Shown one piece after another: positions 25,494-33,142 of a DNA stretch of 40,996 bases (positions within the stretch are counted from its first letter, which is position 1; each line of letters starts with the position of its first letter). The DNA comes from Streptomyces boncukensis. GTDB lineage: Bacteria; Actinomycetota; Actinomycetes; Streptomycetales; Streptomycetaceae. The position numbers and the translations under genes were made by a program. The notes below the pieces were generated by a model. The model saw nothing but the letters and a program-made list of their open reading frames with translations, was not told the origin of the DNA and did no database searches. The stretch is from contig NZ_JAAKZZ010000009.1 in NCBI RefSeq assembly GCF_011045075.1, forward strand, positions 1-40,996, in the 5' to 3' direction.

Positions 25494-25997
25494 TCAGAAC
25501 GAGGGCCGGAACTGCTGCTCGCGCTCGCGGAGATGGAGCCGGACGTTGAGCATGTAGACGGTGACGTCGAGCTCGCTGGCGGCTTCCTCGCGGCTCGTCG
25601 CCCACCGCAGGGTGTCTTCGAGGTCCACGGCGTGTATGAGCTTGCGCGCGGCGGCGACGTCGGCGCGAATCTCCTGGCGCCGCGCCCAGGTTGCCGACGC
25701 GGGCAGTCCCGGGCGGCATTCGGTGTCCGCGTTCACGGCGTGCTGTACCTCATGGGCAAGCGCGCAGCGCTCCTGTGCGGAGGTCAGCCGGTCCGCGACC
25801 AGGATGAGGCGATGGGACGGCACCCACCATGAATAGGTGTCCGTCAGCGGTGCGTAGCGGATGCTGAGGCCGAGTTCGTCGGCTTCCTGCCACGGCGAGT
25901 ACGGGTTCCCTGGAGGCTTGAGCGCTCGATCGGCGCCGGGCAACGGCGCCAGTGACGGCAGGGATGTGCGGCACAGGTTGGTGGCATTCGGAATCAC
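25494..25997 (-). CDS. ImmA/IrrE-type metallopeptidase
   Basis: About 167 residues with the zinc-protease motif in LAHEVQHAVN (HExxH) followed by RRQEIRADVAAARKLI, which supplies the third ligand region, as in ImmA/IrrE proteins. Such proteins inactivate the neighbouring phage repressor in response to stress or signals. It lies directly downstream of the HTH repressor gene on the same strand, the usual ImmR-ImmA pairing, so it probably cleaves or antagonises that repressor (inferred). GTG at 25997 has GGAGG four bases upstream; an ATG at 26054 is less likely. Confidence 0.85.
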   Translation of the reverse strand: MIPNATNLCRTSLPSLAPLPGADRALKPPGNPYSPWQEADELGLSIRYAPLTDTYSWWVPSHRLILVADRLTSAQERCALAHEVQHAVNADTECRPGLPASATWARRQEIRADVAAARKLIHAVDLEDTLRWATSREEAASELDVTVYMLNVRLHLREREQQFRPSF

Positions 25998-26075
25998 ACG
26001 ACCTCCGTTTCGAGCGCACGTTCGATGTAACCGCCGTGTGTGTTCCGTGCGCAAGTCGAAACCGTGTGTGATCAG

Positions 26076-26648
26076 TTATTTCCTGTCCGTCTCACCCTCG
26101 AAGCGGCGTACGGCGTCGTCCACGATCGCGCGGTCGGACACCGCGCTCGTGCCCCCGTCGTGCTCGGGTGAGTGGGCGACGGCGGCGAAGTGGTCCTGGG
26201 TGAGCTGGCCGGTGCGCGCGGCTCGCGCCGTCATGGCCGACTCAAGCAACGCGTCTGCCGCCGCGTCGAACTGCTCGATGAGGCGCGGGTCCGCCCCCAT
26301 CTCGGCGCACGCTCGGCTGAACTCCATGGCGCCCCGCAGGGACGACACAGCGGGGTTGTGGGCCCGCTTGGCATAGACAACCGTGGTCTCGCCGGTCTCA
26401 TCTCTGTACGTCATCGCGGGGCCGTCCAACAGGCTGTCGATGAACCCCGGCGGCCACCCCAGCGCATGCGCGATCCGGTGGAGCGTCGGCGGCCTGCGGG
26501 TTGGCACGGCGCCGGATTCGAGCGTGTAGACGCTCTTCGCGGACACGCCGGCATGTTCGGCGAGTTCCGCCTGTGTCCAGCCGAGCTGTGCGCGTGCGGC
26601 GCGGACGCGTGCCGCGAGCCGCTGCCACGCTTCGGGGTCCTGGTTCAC
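26076..26648 (-). CDS. Xre-family (CI/ImmR-like) prophage repressor
   Basis: 190 residues. The HTH is clear: RLAARVRAARAQLGWTQAELAEHAGVSAKSVYTLESG and TLHRIAHALGWPPGFIDSLL (quoted here as family landmarks, residues about 12-70). The C-terminal 100 residues are helical with no known motif. Being followed by an ImmA-like gene and divergent from the early operon, it is the best candidate for the prophage maintenance repressor. GTG at 26648 has GGAGAG upstream; an open frame runs back to 26732. Confidence 0.82.
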   Translation of the reverse strand: MNQDPEAWQRLAARVRAARAQLGWTQAELAEHAGVSAKSVYTLESGAVPTRRPPTLHRIAHALGWPPGFIDSLLDGPAMTYRDETGETTVVYAKRAHNPAVSSLRGAMEFSRACAEMGADPRLIEQFDAAADALLESAMTARAARTGQLTQDHFAAVAHSPEHDGGTSAVSDRAIVDDAVRRFEGETDRK

Positions 26649-26859
26649 GTCGTCTCTCCGCTCCGGGCCGGTGGCGTGCGATGCCTTCAAGCCAAATGCT
26701 TCGAGTGTGCAACGCCGTGACGCAATATGCAACGCGAGGAAACGCGGGACTCGTAGTTACTGGAAAAGATCGTTGCTTCGTTACGAGTCGCTACGTAATC
26801 TCTGAGGTCATTGCCAACGCGCCTGGCATATGACCACAGGCGCGCACGGAGGGGTGCGC
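26649..26859. promoter_or_regulatory. Divergent control region between repressor and early operon
   Basis: AT-richer than its surroundings. It contains the direct repeat TGCAACGC at 26708-26715 and 26728-26735 (20 bases apart, two helical turns) and an inverted pair ACTCGTA (26749-26755) / TACGAGT (26782-26788). These are likely repressor or early-regulator binding sites. I cannot place promoter hexamers confidently. Confidence 0.55.
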
Positions 26860-27126
26860 ATGTCTCAGGAACCGTCTTCGGCTCGTTCGATCCCGCGTCT
26901 TCGGCAGGGGGGTGTACCTGGGCCCGCCGTCCTCACCACGCAGCAGGCGGCGGCTTACCTCGGCGTCGCGGTCGGCACGCTGCGCACCTGGCGCCATCGC
27001 GAGTGCGGACCCCGCTCGTTCCGGATGCAGGGCCGCGTGGTGTACCGCCTCTCGGCCCTGGACGCCTACCTCGACGAGTGCGAGGCCGCAGACTCCGCCC
27101 CGATGCGCCACCGCAAGGGCGCCTGA
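26860..27126 (+). CDS. HTH_17/excisionase-type DNA-binding protein, first gene of the early operon
   Basis: 88 residues with LTTQQAAAYLGVAVGTLRTW, RHRECGPRSFRMQGRVVYRL and LDAYLDECE, the MerR-like winged helix of the excisionase family. It heads the rightward early operon opposite the repressor, so an early regulator or excisionase role is plausible. ATG 26860 has GGAGGGG upstream; ATG 26830 is in frame but lacks a site. Its stop overlaps the next start (ATGA). Confidence 0.8.
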   Translation: MSQEPSSARSIPRLRQGGVPGPAVLTTQQAAAYLGVAVGTLRTWRHRECGPRSFRMQGRVVYRLSALDAYLDECEAADSAPMRHRKGA

Positions 27127-27521
27127 TGAACACGCCTTACGTCGCGATGACCACGCCCGACCTGGTGGCCGAGCGCGGACGCCTGACGCGCGCCTACCTC
27201 GACGCCGAGCACGACGGCGCGGACGGACTTCCGTTCGTCAAGCGGCTCCTCGGCGTCGAGTCGGTCCTGTCCGCCCGCGAATTGGCCCGCACGCTGACCA
27301 GCGCCCAGCAGACGGCCCGGTGGGTCGAAGTCCTCGCCGAGCATGACCCGAAGCGGGCCGCCGACTTCGCCGCTCGCGCGGAACGCGCGGCCGAGACCGC
27401 GCTGTCCCTCGCTGCCGGCCTGCGCGCCGGCTGTACGGCCCAGATGTCCGACGGCGCCTGTGCTGTGCGGACCGGTGATCACTTGGCCGTGAACCTTCCC
27501 GGCCGAGAGGGGACAGCGTGA
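27126..27521 (+). CDS. Prophage protein of unknown function
   Basis: 131 residues, mainly helical, Ala-rich (LSARELARTLTSAQQTARWV; AADFAARAERAAETALSL). No membrane segment or known motif. It is coupled on both sides: its ATG overlaps the stop of the HTH gene and its stop overlaps the GTG of the next gene, so it belongs to the early operon. Clear Streptomyces-like codon bias supports coding. Confidence 0.75.
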   Translation: MNTPYVAMTTPDLVAERGRLTRAYLDAEHDGADGLPFVKRLLGVESVLSARELARTLTSAQQTARWVEVLAEHDPKRAADFAARAERAAETALSLAAGLRAGCTAQMSDGACAVRTGDHLAVNLPGREGTA

Positions 27522-27898
27522 TCAGCGTCAGCCTCCATGCCGAGCGGCATCGCGTGCTGCTCAGTGTCGATGACATCGCTGAACTCGTCGTCGATGCTCT
27601 TGCGGCTGAGTACGCCGCCGACCCGCGCGGCACAGCCGACGCGCTCGACGAACTTGCACGCCGGCGCCGCACCTGGGCATCACTCAGCGGTCTCGCTGAA
27701 GCTCAGGATCTCCCTGAGCACACCATCAACAGCGCCGCCGCCTCCCATGACCATTTCCGGGCGGCCCTCGTGAGCGCCCTGTCGTGGCCCATGGACTTCT
27801 CGCTGTCCGAGCCCGACGCGCGACGGCTCGCCGCCGACCTGACGTATTACGCCTCGCTGACCACCACCGCCCGAGTGCGGAAGGGAGCGGCGGAATGA
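27518..27898 (+). CDS. Prophage protein of unknown function
   Basis: 126 residues, starting at a GTG that overlaps the upstream TGA and ending with an ATGA overlap into the nuclease gene. It has helical segments (VDDIAELVVDALAAEYAADP; ARRLAADLTYYASLTT) and no recognised motif. Position just before a RecB/Cas4-like nuclease and a RecT-like protein suggests an early recombination or replication accessory, by context only. Confidence 0.72.
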   Translation: MISVSLHAERHRVLLSVDDIAELVVDALAAEYAADPRGTADALDELARRRRTWASLSGLAEAQDLPEHTINSAAASHDHFRAALVSALSWPMDFSLSEPDARRLAADLTYYASLTTTARVRKGAAE

Positions 27899-28683
27899 CC
27901 CTCGTACGTACGGACACCGCCCGCGGTCACCGCTACGAACTCGACGGCGAGCCGGTCACCGGGGTGACCACCCTCATTGGCGGTGGCCTGCCCAAGCCCG
28001 CCCTCGTCCCGTGGGCGGCGAAGTCCGCGGCCCGGTACGCGGTGGACCACTGGCGCGCGCTCGCGCCGATGGTGGCCTCCGGCGAGGCCGAGAGCGCGTA
28101 CGACGAGATCCGCCGCGCCCCCTTCCGCGAGCGGAACGCGGCGGCCGTGCGCGGCACCGAAGTCCACCGCCACGCCGAAGCCCTCTCCCGGGGCGAGGAC
28201 GTCGATGTCCCCGACGAGCTGTACGGCTACGTCTCGGCGTGCGCGGACTTCCTCGACGACTGGGCCGTCCGCCCGCTGCTGACAGAGGCCGTGGTCGGCT
28301 CCCGCGCTCATCACTACGCCGGGACGCTCGACCTGGTGGCCGCGCTGCCCAATGGCGAGGTGGCGCTGTTCGACTACAAGACCGGCGCGTCCGGGATCTG
28401 GCCCGACACCGCGTTGCAGGCCGCCGCCTACCGGTACGCGGACTTCTACCTCACCGACGACGACCGCGAAGCCGGCATGGCCGCGCTCGGCATCACCGCC
28501 GCCTACGCCGTCCACCTCCAGCCCGACGGCTACGCGGTCCATCCGCTCGATGCCGGATGGGACACCTTCCGCCGCTTCCTCGACGTGGCCGCCGTCGCTC
28601 GCGCCGCCAAGAACTTCCGCGCCCTCGTCCACGACCCGGTGAGCCCCGCCCACCTGCTCACGACCACGGAGCCCCGCGCATGA
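27895..28683 (+). CDS. PD-(D/E)XK nuclease, RecB/Cas4-like
   Basis: 262 residues. The nuclease core is visible as GTEVHRHAEALSRGED (helix with His/Glu), HYAGTLDLVAAL and VALFDYKTGA, giving the D...DxK signature, then ALQAAAYRYADFYL as the QxxxY motif of RecB/Cas4-family exonucleases. Phages pair such exonucleases with annealing proteins for homologous recombination, and a RecT-like gene follows with an ATGA overlap. No CRISPR is nearby, so the phage recombination role is preferred. Confidence 0.85.
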   Translation: MTLVRTDTARGHRYELDGEPVTGVTTLIGGGLPKPALVPWAAKSAARYAVDHWRALAPMVASGEAESAYDEIRRAPFRERNAAAVRGTEVHRHAEALSRGEDVDVPDELYGYVSACADFLDDWAVRPLLTEAVVGSRAHHYAGTLDLVAALPNGEVALFDYKTGASGIWPDTALQAAAYRYADFYLTDDDREAGMAALGITAAYAVHLQPDGYAVHPLDAGWDTFRRFLDVAAVARAAKNFRALVHDPVSPAHLLTTTEPRA

Positions 28684-29441
28684 CCGACAACCTCCCGGCC
28701 ATACCCGAGACCGCCTCCGCCCCAGCGTCCGCCGAACCGGTGGGCGGCACCATCGCCACGCTCGCCGCGTGGGCCGACTCCGCCCGTGCCGCGTTCACCA
28801 TCGCCGAGTCCCTGGCGCGTACCGCGTTCGTGCCCGAAGCCTTCCGCGGCAAGCCGCACGAGGTCACCGCCGCCATCCTCACCGGCACCGAAATGGGCCT
28901 GTCCCCCATGGCCGCGCTGCGCTCGTTCGACCTCATCAAGGGCACACCGGCGATGCGCGCGAACGCCATGCGCGCCCTCGTCCAGTCCCACGGACACGCC
29001 ATCTGGGAAGAGGAGACCACCGCCACCCGCGCCGTCGTCTGTGGCCGACGCGCGGGCGAGGCCGAGGTCCACCGCTCGGAATGGACCATCGAGCGCGCCC
29101 GAGACATGCAGCTCACCGGCAAGGACAACTGGAAACGCCAGCCCACGGCGATGCTGCTGGCCCGCGCCACCGCCGAAGCCTGCCGCCTGACCGCCTCCGA
29201 CGTCCTGCACGGCGTCCCGTACGCCGCCGAGGAACTGGCCGACGGCACCGAGGGCGAGACCCGCACTGTACGGCGCCGTCGTAAGTCCGCACCGCGTGAG
29301 CAGGCGTCCGCAGCCGAACACGGTCAGGCCGACGAGGAGCCAGCCGCCGAACAGGCACAGCCGCACGCCGACGGGGACATCCCGGAGACCGCCGAGGCGC
29401 CGCTGTGGACCGCTGAAGGGGACGGAGAGGGGAGCGCGTGA
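28680..29441 (+). CDS. RecT-like single-strand annealing protein
   Basis: 253 residues. The core FVPEAFRGKPHEVTAAIL, TGTEMGLSPMAALRSFDLIK, GTPAMRANAMRALVQSHGH and WKRQPTAMLLARATAEACRL matches proteins annotated as RecT-like in actinophages, as I recall. The C-terminal 60 residues are acidic and Ala/Glu-rich, as in many ssDNA-binding proteins. It should anneal strands resected by the upstream nuclease. Start overlaps the nuclease stop; its stop overlaps the methyltransferase GTG. Confidence 0.75.
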   Translation: MTDNLPAIPETASAPASAEPVGGTIATLAAWADSARAAFTIAESLARTAFVPEAFRGKPHEVTAAILTGTEMGLSPMAALRSFDLIKGTPAMRANAMRALVQSHGHAIWEEETTATRAVVCGRRAGEAEVHRSEWTIERARDMQLTGKDNWKRQPTAMLLARATAEACRLTASDVLHGVPYAAEELADGTEGETRTVRRRRKSAPREQASAAEHGQADEEPAAEQAQPHADGDIPETAEAPLWTAEGDGEGSA

Positions 29442-30064
29442 CCGAACCGCGTATCGGCTCCCTGTGCTCCGGCTACGGCGGTCTCGAACTGGGTGTGACC
29501 GCTGTACTCGGTGGCACGGTCGCGTGGCACTGCGAGGTGGACCCGAACGCGTCCAAGGTACTCGCCCACCACTGGCCCGACGTACCCAACCTCGGCGACA
29601 TCACCGCCGTGGACTTCCGCGACGTCGAGCCGGTGGACGTGCTCACCGCCGGTTTCCCCTGCCAGGACGTCAGCCTCGCCGGCAAGCGGGCCGGCATCGC
29701 CGGGGGAACCCGCTCGGGCCTGTGGCTGCACGTGGCCCGAGCGATCGAAGCCCTTCAACCCTCCTTGGTGGTGATCGAAAATGTCCGCGGTCTCCTCTCC
29801 GCGACGGCTCATAGCGACGTGGAACCGTGCCCGTGGTGTCTGGGAGACGGAAGCGCTGAACCTGCTTTGCGAGCACTCGGCGCCGTACTCGGAGATCTGG
29901 CCGACCGCGGGTACGACGCGGAATGGTGTTGCGTACGCGCGTCCGAGATCGGCGCTGCCCACCAGCGCGAAAGGGTCTTCATCGCGGCGCGGCCTGCTGC
30001 CGACGCCGACCGCGACCTTCATACAGGACGACATCGACCCGGCGGTCTGGCAGGCGCGGCGTGA
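29438..30064 (+). CDS. C5-cytosine DNA methyltransferase, catalytic half (motifs I-VIII)
   Basis: 208 residues. Motif I SLCSGYGGLELG (8-19), motif IV GFPCQDVSLAGK with catalytic Cys75, motif VI VIENVRGLL (Glu114), motif VIII HQRERVFIAA (175-184). A CPWC pair sits at 131-134. The protein stops soon after motif VIII, without target-recognition region or motifs IX and X, which are encoded in the overlapping +1 frame (29781-30794). It may be one subunit of a two-polypeptide enzyme, the first part of a frameshifted product, or a mutated gene. Methylation would protect phage DNA from host restriction. Start GTG overlaps the RecT-like stop. Confidence 0.85.
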   Translation: MTEPRIGSLCSGYGGLELGVTAVLGGTVAWHCEVDPNASKVLAHHWPDVPNLGDITAVDFRDVEPVDVLTAGFPCQDVSLAGKRAGIAGGTRSGLWLHVARAIEALQPSLVVIENVRGLLSATAHSDVEPCPWCLGDGSAEPALRALGAVLGDLADRGYDAEWCCVRASEIGAAHQRERVFIAARPAADADRDLHTGRHRPGGLAGAA

Positions 30065-30794
30065 ACGCATGAAGGCCCGCCACCCCGGTATGGGGGACAT
30101 GGGCCTACCGCTCGGCCTCGCCGTGCGTCTGCTGCCCACTCCGCGCACCTCGGACACCAATGGCGCGGGCGACCACGGCGACGGCGGCCCGGATCTGCGG
30201 ACGGCCGTGTCCCTGCTTCCCACGCCCAACGCCAGGGACCACAAGGGGCCGAACCCGCACCGGCGCCAGGTCTGCCTCGACGACGCCGTGTCGCTGCTCC
30301 CGACCCCGCGCGCCTCCGACGGCGAGAAGGGCGGCCCCAACCAGCGCGGTAGCCGGGGCGACCTCACCTTGCCCAGCGCCGCGGCGCGACTCCTGCCCAC
30401 CCCATCGGCAAGTGATCACGGATCGAACTACGCGACAGCCGAGCAGCGAACGGCCGCCGGTCATCAGGCGTACCTGTCGAACGTCACGACGTCCCTGGCC
30501 GCCCCAGCGCCAACGCGGGAGACATCGAACGACGCAACGGACTGGGGACCGTACGCCGCCGCCGTCGAGCGATGGGAAGAACTCACCCGCCCGGCACCGC
30601 GCCCTGTGGACGGGCGCGGCAGGCTCAACCCGGCCCTCGTCGAATGGCTCATGGGCCTCCCCGACGGCCACGTCACCGCCGTTCCCCAACTGTCACGCGT
30701 CGCGCAGCTCAAGGCCCTCGGCAACGGCGTCGTGCACCAGCAAGCAGCCGCCGCGCTGCGGCTCCTCATCGACCGCATCGAGCTGTGCGCGTAG
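29781..30794 (+). CDS. Methyltransferase C-terminal half in the +1 frame: LLPTP-repeat region and motif X
   Basis: Up to 337 residues from ATG 29781, which lies inside the catalytic-half gene; no good ribosome site precedes it. A second possible start, ATG 30069, is five bases after the upstream stop and would allow re-initiation (241 residues). The N-terminal part (YSEIWPTAGTTRNGVAYARP) resembles the WPxxGxxRxGxxY segment found before LPTP repeats in phage methyltransferases. Five LLPTP repeats start at residues 72, 117, 145, 172 and 204. The C-terminus has RLNPALVEWLMGLPDG (motif IX-like) and LKALGNGVVHQQAAAAL (motif X). It probably supplies DNA recognition to the upstream product. Confidence 0.75.
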   Translation: MSAVSSPRRLIATWNRARGVWETEALNLLCEHSAPYSEIWPTAGTTRNGVAYARPRSALPTSAKGSSSRRGLLPTPTATFIQDDIDPAVWQARRERMKARHPGMGDMGLPLGLAVRLLPTPRTSDTNGAGDHGDGGPDLRTAVSLLPTPNARDHKGPNPHRRQVCLDDAVSLLPTPRASDGEKGGPNQRGSRGDLTLPSAAARLLPTPSASDHGSNYATAEQRTAAGHQAYLSNVTTSLAAPAPTRETSNDATDWGPYAAAVERWEELTRPAPRPVDGRGRLNPALVEWLMGLPDGHVTAVPQLSRVAQLKALGNGVVHQQAAAALRLLIDRIELCA

Positions 30795-30849
30795 TGGCGT
30801 AGCTGCCTCCGCCCCGACCTCCACCAGCGCGACCGAGAAAGGCAGGGAC

Positions 30850-31719
30850 GTGGGAATCCGTTTGATCGTCGATATCCTCAACCACGCGCCCCGCTCTCTC
30901 ACGCACCGAGAGGCGTACGTACTGGTGGCGCTCGCCGAGGACGCCAACGACGACACCCGGACCACCTGGAACAGCGTCGAGCGCCCCGAGATGCTGCACC
31001 GTGCCCGCGTGTCCCGCTCACAGATGTACGCCGTCCTCAAGACGCTCACCGGCAAGGGCGCGCTCGAACGGGTGGCTGCCGGGCAGAAGAACGGCGCCGC
31101 GAAGTACCGGATTCCCGCCTTTTCCACCGTGCCTCAGTGTCCCGGAAACGCGGACACTGACGACGGCTCTCAGTGTCCCGGTTCCCGGGATGCTGAAGGC
31201 TCTCAGCGTCCCGGAACTGCGGACCCTGACCTCGGCGTTCAGTGTCCCGATTCTCCGGACACTGAACCGTCTCAGTGTCCCGGAAACCGGGATGTCAGTG
31301 TCCCGGGATCCGGGACTCCTACCCCTCCTGACCCCTCACCAACTACCCCCTCAGCCAGCCAGCAGGGTCGGCTGTCTGCCGAACGCTTCGACCACGGCAT
31401 CCCCGAAGCCGCACGCCCTCTCGTCGATCAGCTCACTGCCGCGGGCGTCGTCGTCCGCTGGCCCTTCAGCGGTGACCAGTGGTTCACGGTCCTTGCCCTC
31501 ATCGAGAGGACCGGTATTCCCGCCATGGTCGAGCACGCCGTCAAGGCCGCCGCGCGCACCGACGTCGCTTCCGCCCGTTACTTCCTGCGCGGCTGGGGCG
31601 AGCTCCCGCCCCTGCCGGCCTCCGGCACCAGCAGACCGCTGCCCCGGACCGGCACCGGCGGCTATCAGCCCTTCCAATGCCCGGCCCCCTCCGCCTACGC
31701 GAACGATCTTGGATTCTGA
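30850..31719 (+). CDS. HTH replication initiator-like protein carrying an internal repeat cluster
   Basis: 289 residues from GTG 30850. The N-terminal winged helix (LTHREAYVLVALAEDANDD, ARVSRSQMYAVLKTLTGKG, LERVAAG) resembles phage replication-organiser proteins. A Pro/Gly/Ser-rich linker (about residues 95-175) follows, with repeated QCPG words that reflect the DNA repeats at 31134-31320. A C-terminal helical domain begins near FDHGIPEAARPLVDQL. The next gene encodes a DnaC-like ATPase. Initiator, internal origin and helicase-loader in this order recall lambda O/P logic; the function is inferred. Confidence 0.7.
   Translation: MGIRLIVDILNHAPRSLTHREAYVLVALAEDANDDTRTTWNSVERPEMLHRARVSRSQMYAVLKTLTGKGALERVAAGQKNGAAKYRIPAFSTVPQCPGNADTDDGSQCPGSRDAEGSQRPGTADPDLGVQCPDSPDTEPSQCPGNRDVSVPGSGTPTPPDPSPTTPSASQQGRLSAERFDHGIPEAARPLVDQLTAAGVVVRWPFSGDQWFTVLALIERTGIPAMVEHAVKAAARTDVASARYFLRGWGELPPLPASGTSRPLPRTGTGGYQPFQCPAPSAYANDLGF
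31134..31320. repeat. Iteron-like dyad repeats inside the initiator gene (candidate phage origin)
   Basis: The word TCAGTGTCCCGG or a one-base variant begins at 31134, 31170, 31203, 31239, 31272 and 31295 (spacings 36, 33, 36, 33, 23). Most copies are followed by an inverted partner CCGGACACTGA or near variant: 31151-31160, 31184-31196 (degenerate), 31220-31229, 31255-31265 and later degenerate ones. Each unit is therefore a dyad. The last spacing is not a multiple of three, so the repeat is kept at DNA level, not only as a peptide repeat. Confidence 0.8.
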
Positions 31720-31730
31720 GGAGCCATCCC

Positions 31731-32483
31731 GTGGCCGAACCCCAGACCCTCGCCGAGAAACGCCCCTCCGCTCTCGCTCGCCTCATGGCCGGTATCACCG
31801 AGCACGGCCGCGACCTCACCGCCGGGCCGGTAGCGGACGAGCCCACGCCCGACGAGCCCGGCCACCCCGAGTACCACCGCAGGCAACGCGCCGAGTTCGC
31901 CCTCAACCGGTGGCGCACCGCCGTCCTGTACCGCTACCGCGACGCCACCGTCACCCACCCCGACGTGATCACCTGGGCCGACCGCGTCATCGACGACTAC
32001 CGCGACGCCGGGTTCCTCGTCCTCACCGGCGCCCTCGGATGCGGCAAGACCCATCAGGCATATGGGGCGCTACGCCGCGTCGCCGAATCCGGGCCCCGCC
32101 GCTTCGAGATGACCGCCACCACCGCCCCGGACATGTACGGACGGCTGCGCCCCGGCGGCAGCGGGCACGGCACCGAACACGAGCTGGCCCGCCTGTGCCG
32201 CATCCCCCTGCTTCTGCTCGATGACCTCGGCACCGAAAAGCTCTCCGAGTGGACCGAAGAGGCCACCTACCGCCTCCTGAACGAGCGCTACAACGCCTGC
32301 CTCCCCGCCATCGTCACCAGCAACCTCCCCGCTCGCGCGGCACCCGGCGACACCGGCCGACCCACCGGTCCCGACCTCGCAAGCCGCCTCGGCGACCGTC
32401 TCGCCTCCCGCTTGGCGCAGGCCGCTACCGTCGTCCATCTCGACGGCCCCGATCTACGACGCCAGCGCAGGAGCGCCGCATGA
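31731..32483 (+). CDS. DnaC/IstB-like AAA+ ATPase, probable helicase loader
   Basis: 250 residues from GTG 31731, with GAGGAG about nine bases upstream. Walker A is LTGALGCGKTHQAYGAL, Walker B LLLLDDLGTEKLSEWTEEA, sensor region IVTSNLP, and LASRLGDRLASRLAQAATVV carries the arginine-finger region typical of DnaC. The N-terminal 80 residues would contact the replicative helicase. It follows the initiator-like gene, so it probably loads host DnaB at the phage origin. The stop overlaps the next ATG. Confidence 0.85.
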   Translation: MAEPQTLAEKRPSALARLMAGITEHGRDLTAGPVADEPTPDEPGHPEYHRRQRAEFALNRWRTAVLYRYRDATVTHPDVITWADRVIDDYRDAGFLVLTGALGCGKTHQAYGALRRVAESGPRRFEMTATTAPDMYGRLRPGGSGHGTEHELARLCRIPLLLLDDLGTEKLSEWTEEATYRLLNERYNACLPAIVTSNLPARAAPGDTGRPTGPDLASRLGDRLASRLAQAATVVHLDGPDLRRQRRSAA

Positions 32484-33142
32484 CCCACACCACCGACGGC
32501 CCGGACCACGGGACCATAGACGCCGTACCCACCCGCTACGGCGACACCATGTTCCGGTCCCGCCTGGAAGCGGACTGGGCCGCCACCCTCGACGGCAACC
32601 GCATCAAGTGGCACTACGAACCCGAAACGATCACTCTGCCCTCCGGCGCCGTCTACATCCCCGACTTCTGGCTGCACGAACTCGGCATCTGGATAGAGGC
32701 CAAAGGCGAGGGCATCCCCCGCATCGAGAAGGCCGCCGAACTGGCCAAGGCTCGCGCCTGCCGGTGCCCCGGCGACTGCGCCTGTCCATGGCCCGGGGGT
32801 GAACTCGTCCTCGCTGGCCGCGCGCCGCTGGACATCACGCGTACGGAGACCGGGCGCTGGCCGGGACGCGGATACGCGAACTGGGAAACACCGTTCGGCC
32901 CCTCCGCGTACTACCTGCACTGTCCCGCATGCTCACGTAACCAATGGATCACCCTTCGGCGCCCGTGGCTGTGCCGCGCCTGCCGCCACGGCCTCGAAAA
33001 CCAAACCGCACACCGGGCCATCGACCGGCGAGTCCGGTTCGTGGAATCCACCCCCGCCGGCGGCTTCGGCGACCCCGTCACCGAAGAGGGCGACGAAGAA
33101 CCCGATGCCCCAGATCCAGGTGAATGGGGAGACAAGCGATGA
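32480..33142 (+). CDS. PD-(D/E)XK endonuclease-like protein with Cys clusters
   Basis: 220 residues. RSRLEADWAATLDG, YIPDFWLHELG and IWIEAKGEG give the E...PD...ExK nuclease pattern, close to TnsA N-terminal or Vsr-like folds. Two Cys groups follow: CRCPGDCAC (around residues 95-103) and CPAC...CRAC (around 153-172), the second a likely zinc ribbon. Phages carry such genes in replication modules; a structure-specific or resolvase-type activity is possible but not shown. ATGA overlaps occur at both ends. Confidence 0.75.
   Translation: MTHTTDGPDHGTIDAVPTRYGDTMFRSRLEADWAATLDGNRIKWHYEPETITLPSGAVYIPDFWLHELGIWIEAKGEGIPRIEKAAELAKARACRCPGDCACPWPGGELVLAGRAPLDITRTETGRWPGRGYANWETPFGPSAYYLHCPACSRNQWITLRRPWLCRACRHGLENQTAHRAIDRRVRFVESTPAGGFGDPVTEEGDEEPDAPDPGEWGDKR

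Noticed and set aside
30160..30849. N-terminal extension of the initiator-like protein
   Set aside because: This part of the open frame overlaps the methyltransferase C-terminal gene, is Arg/Pro-rich shadow text, and GTG 30850 begins the recognisable domain.
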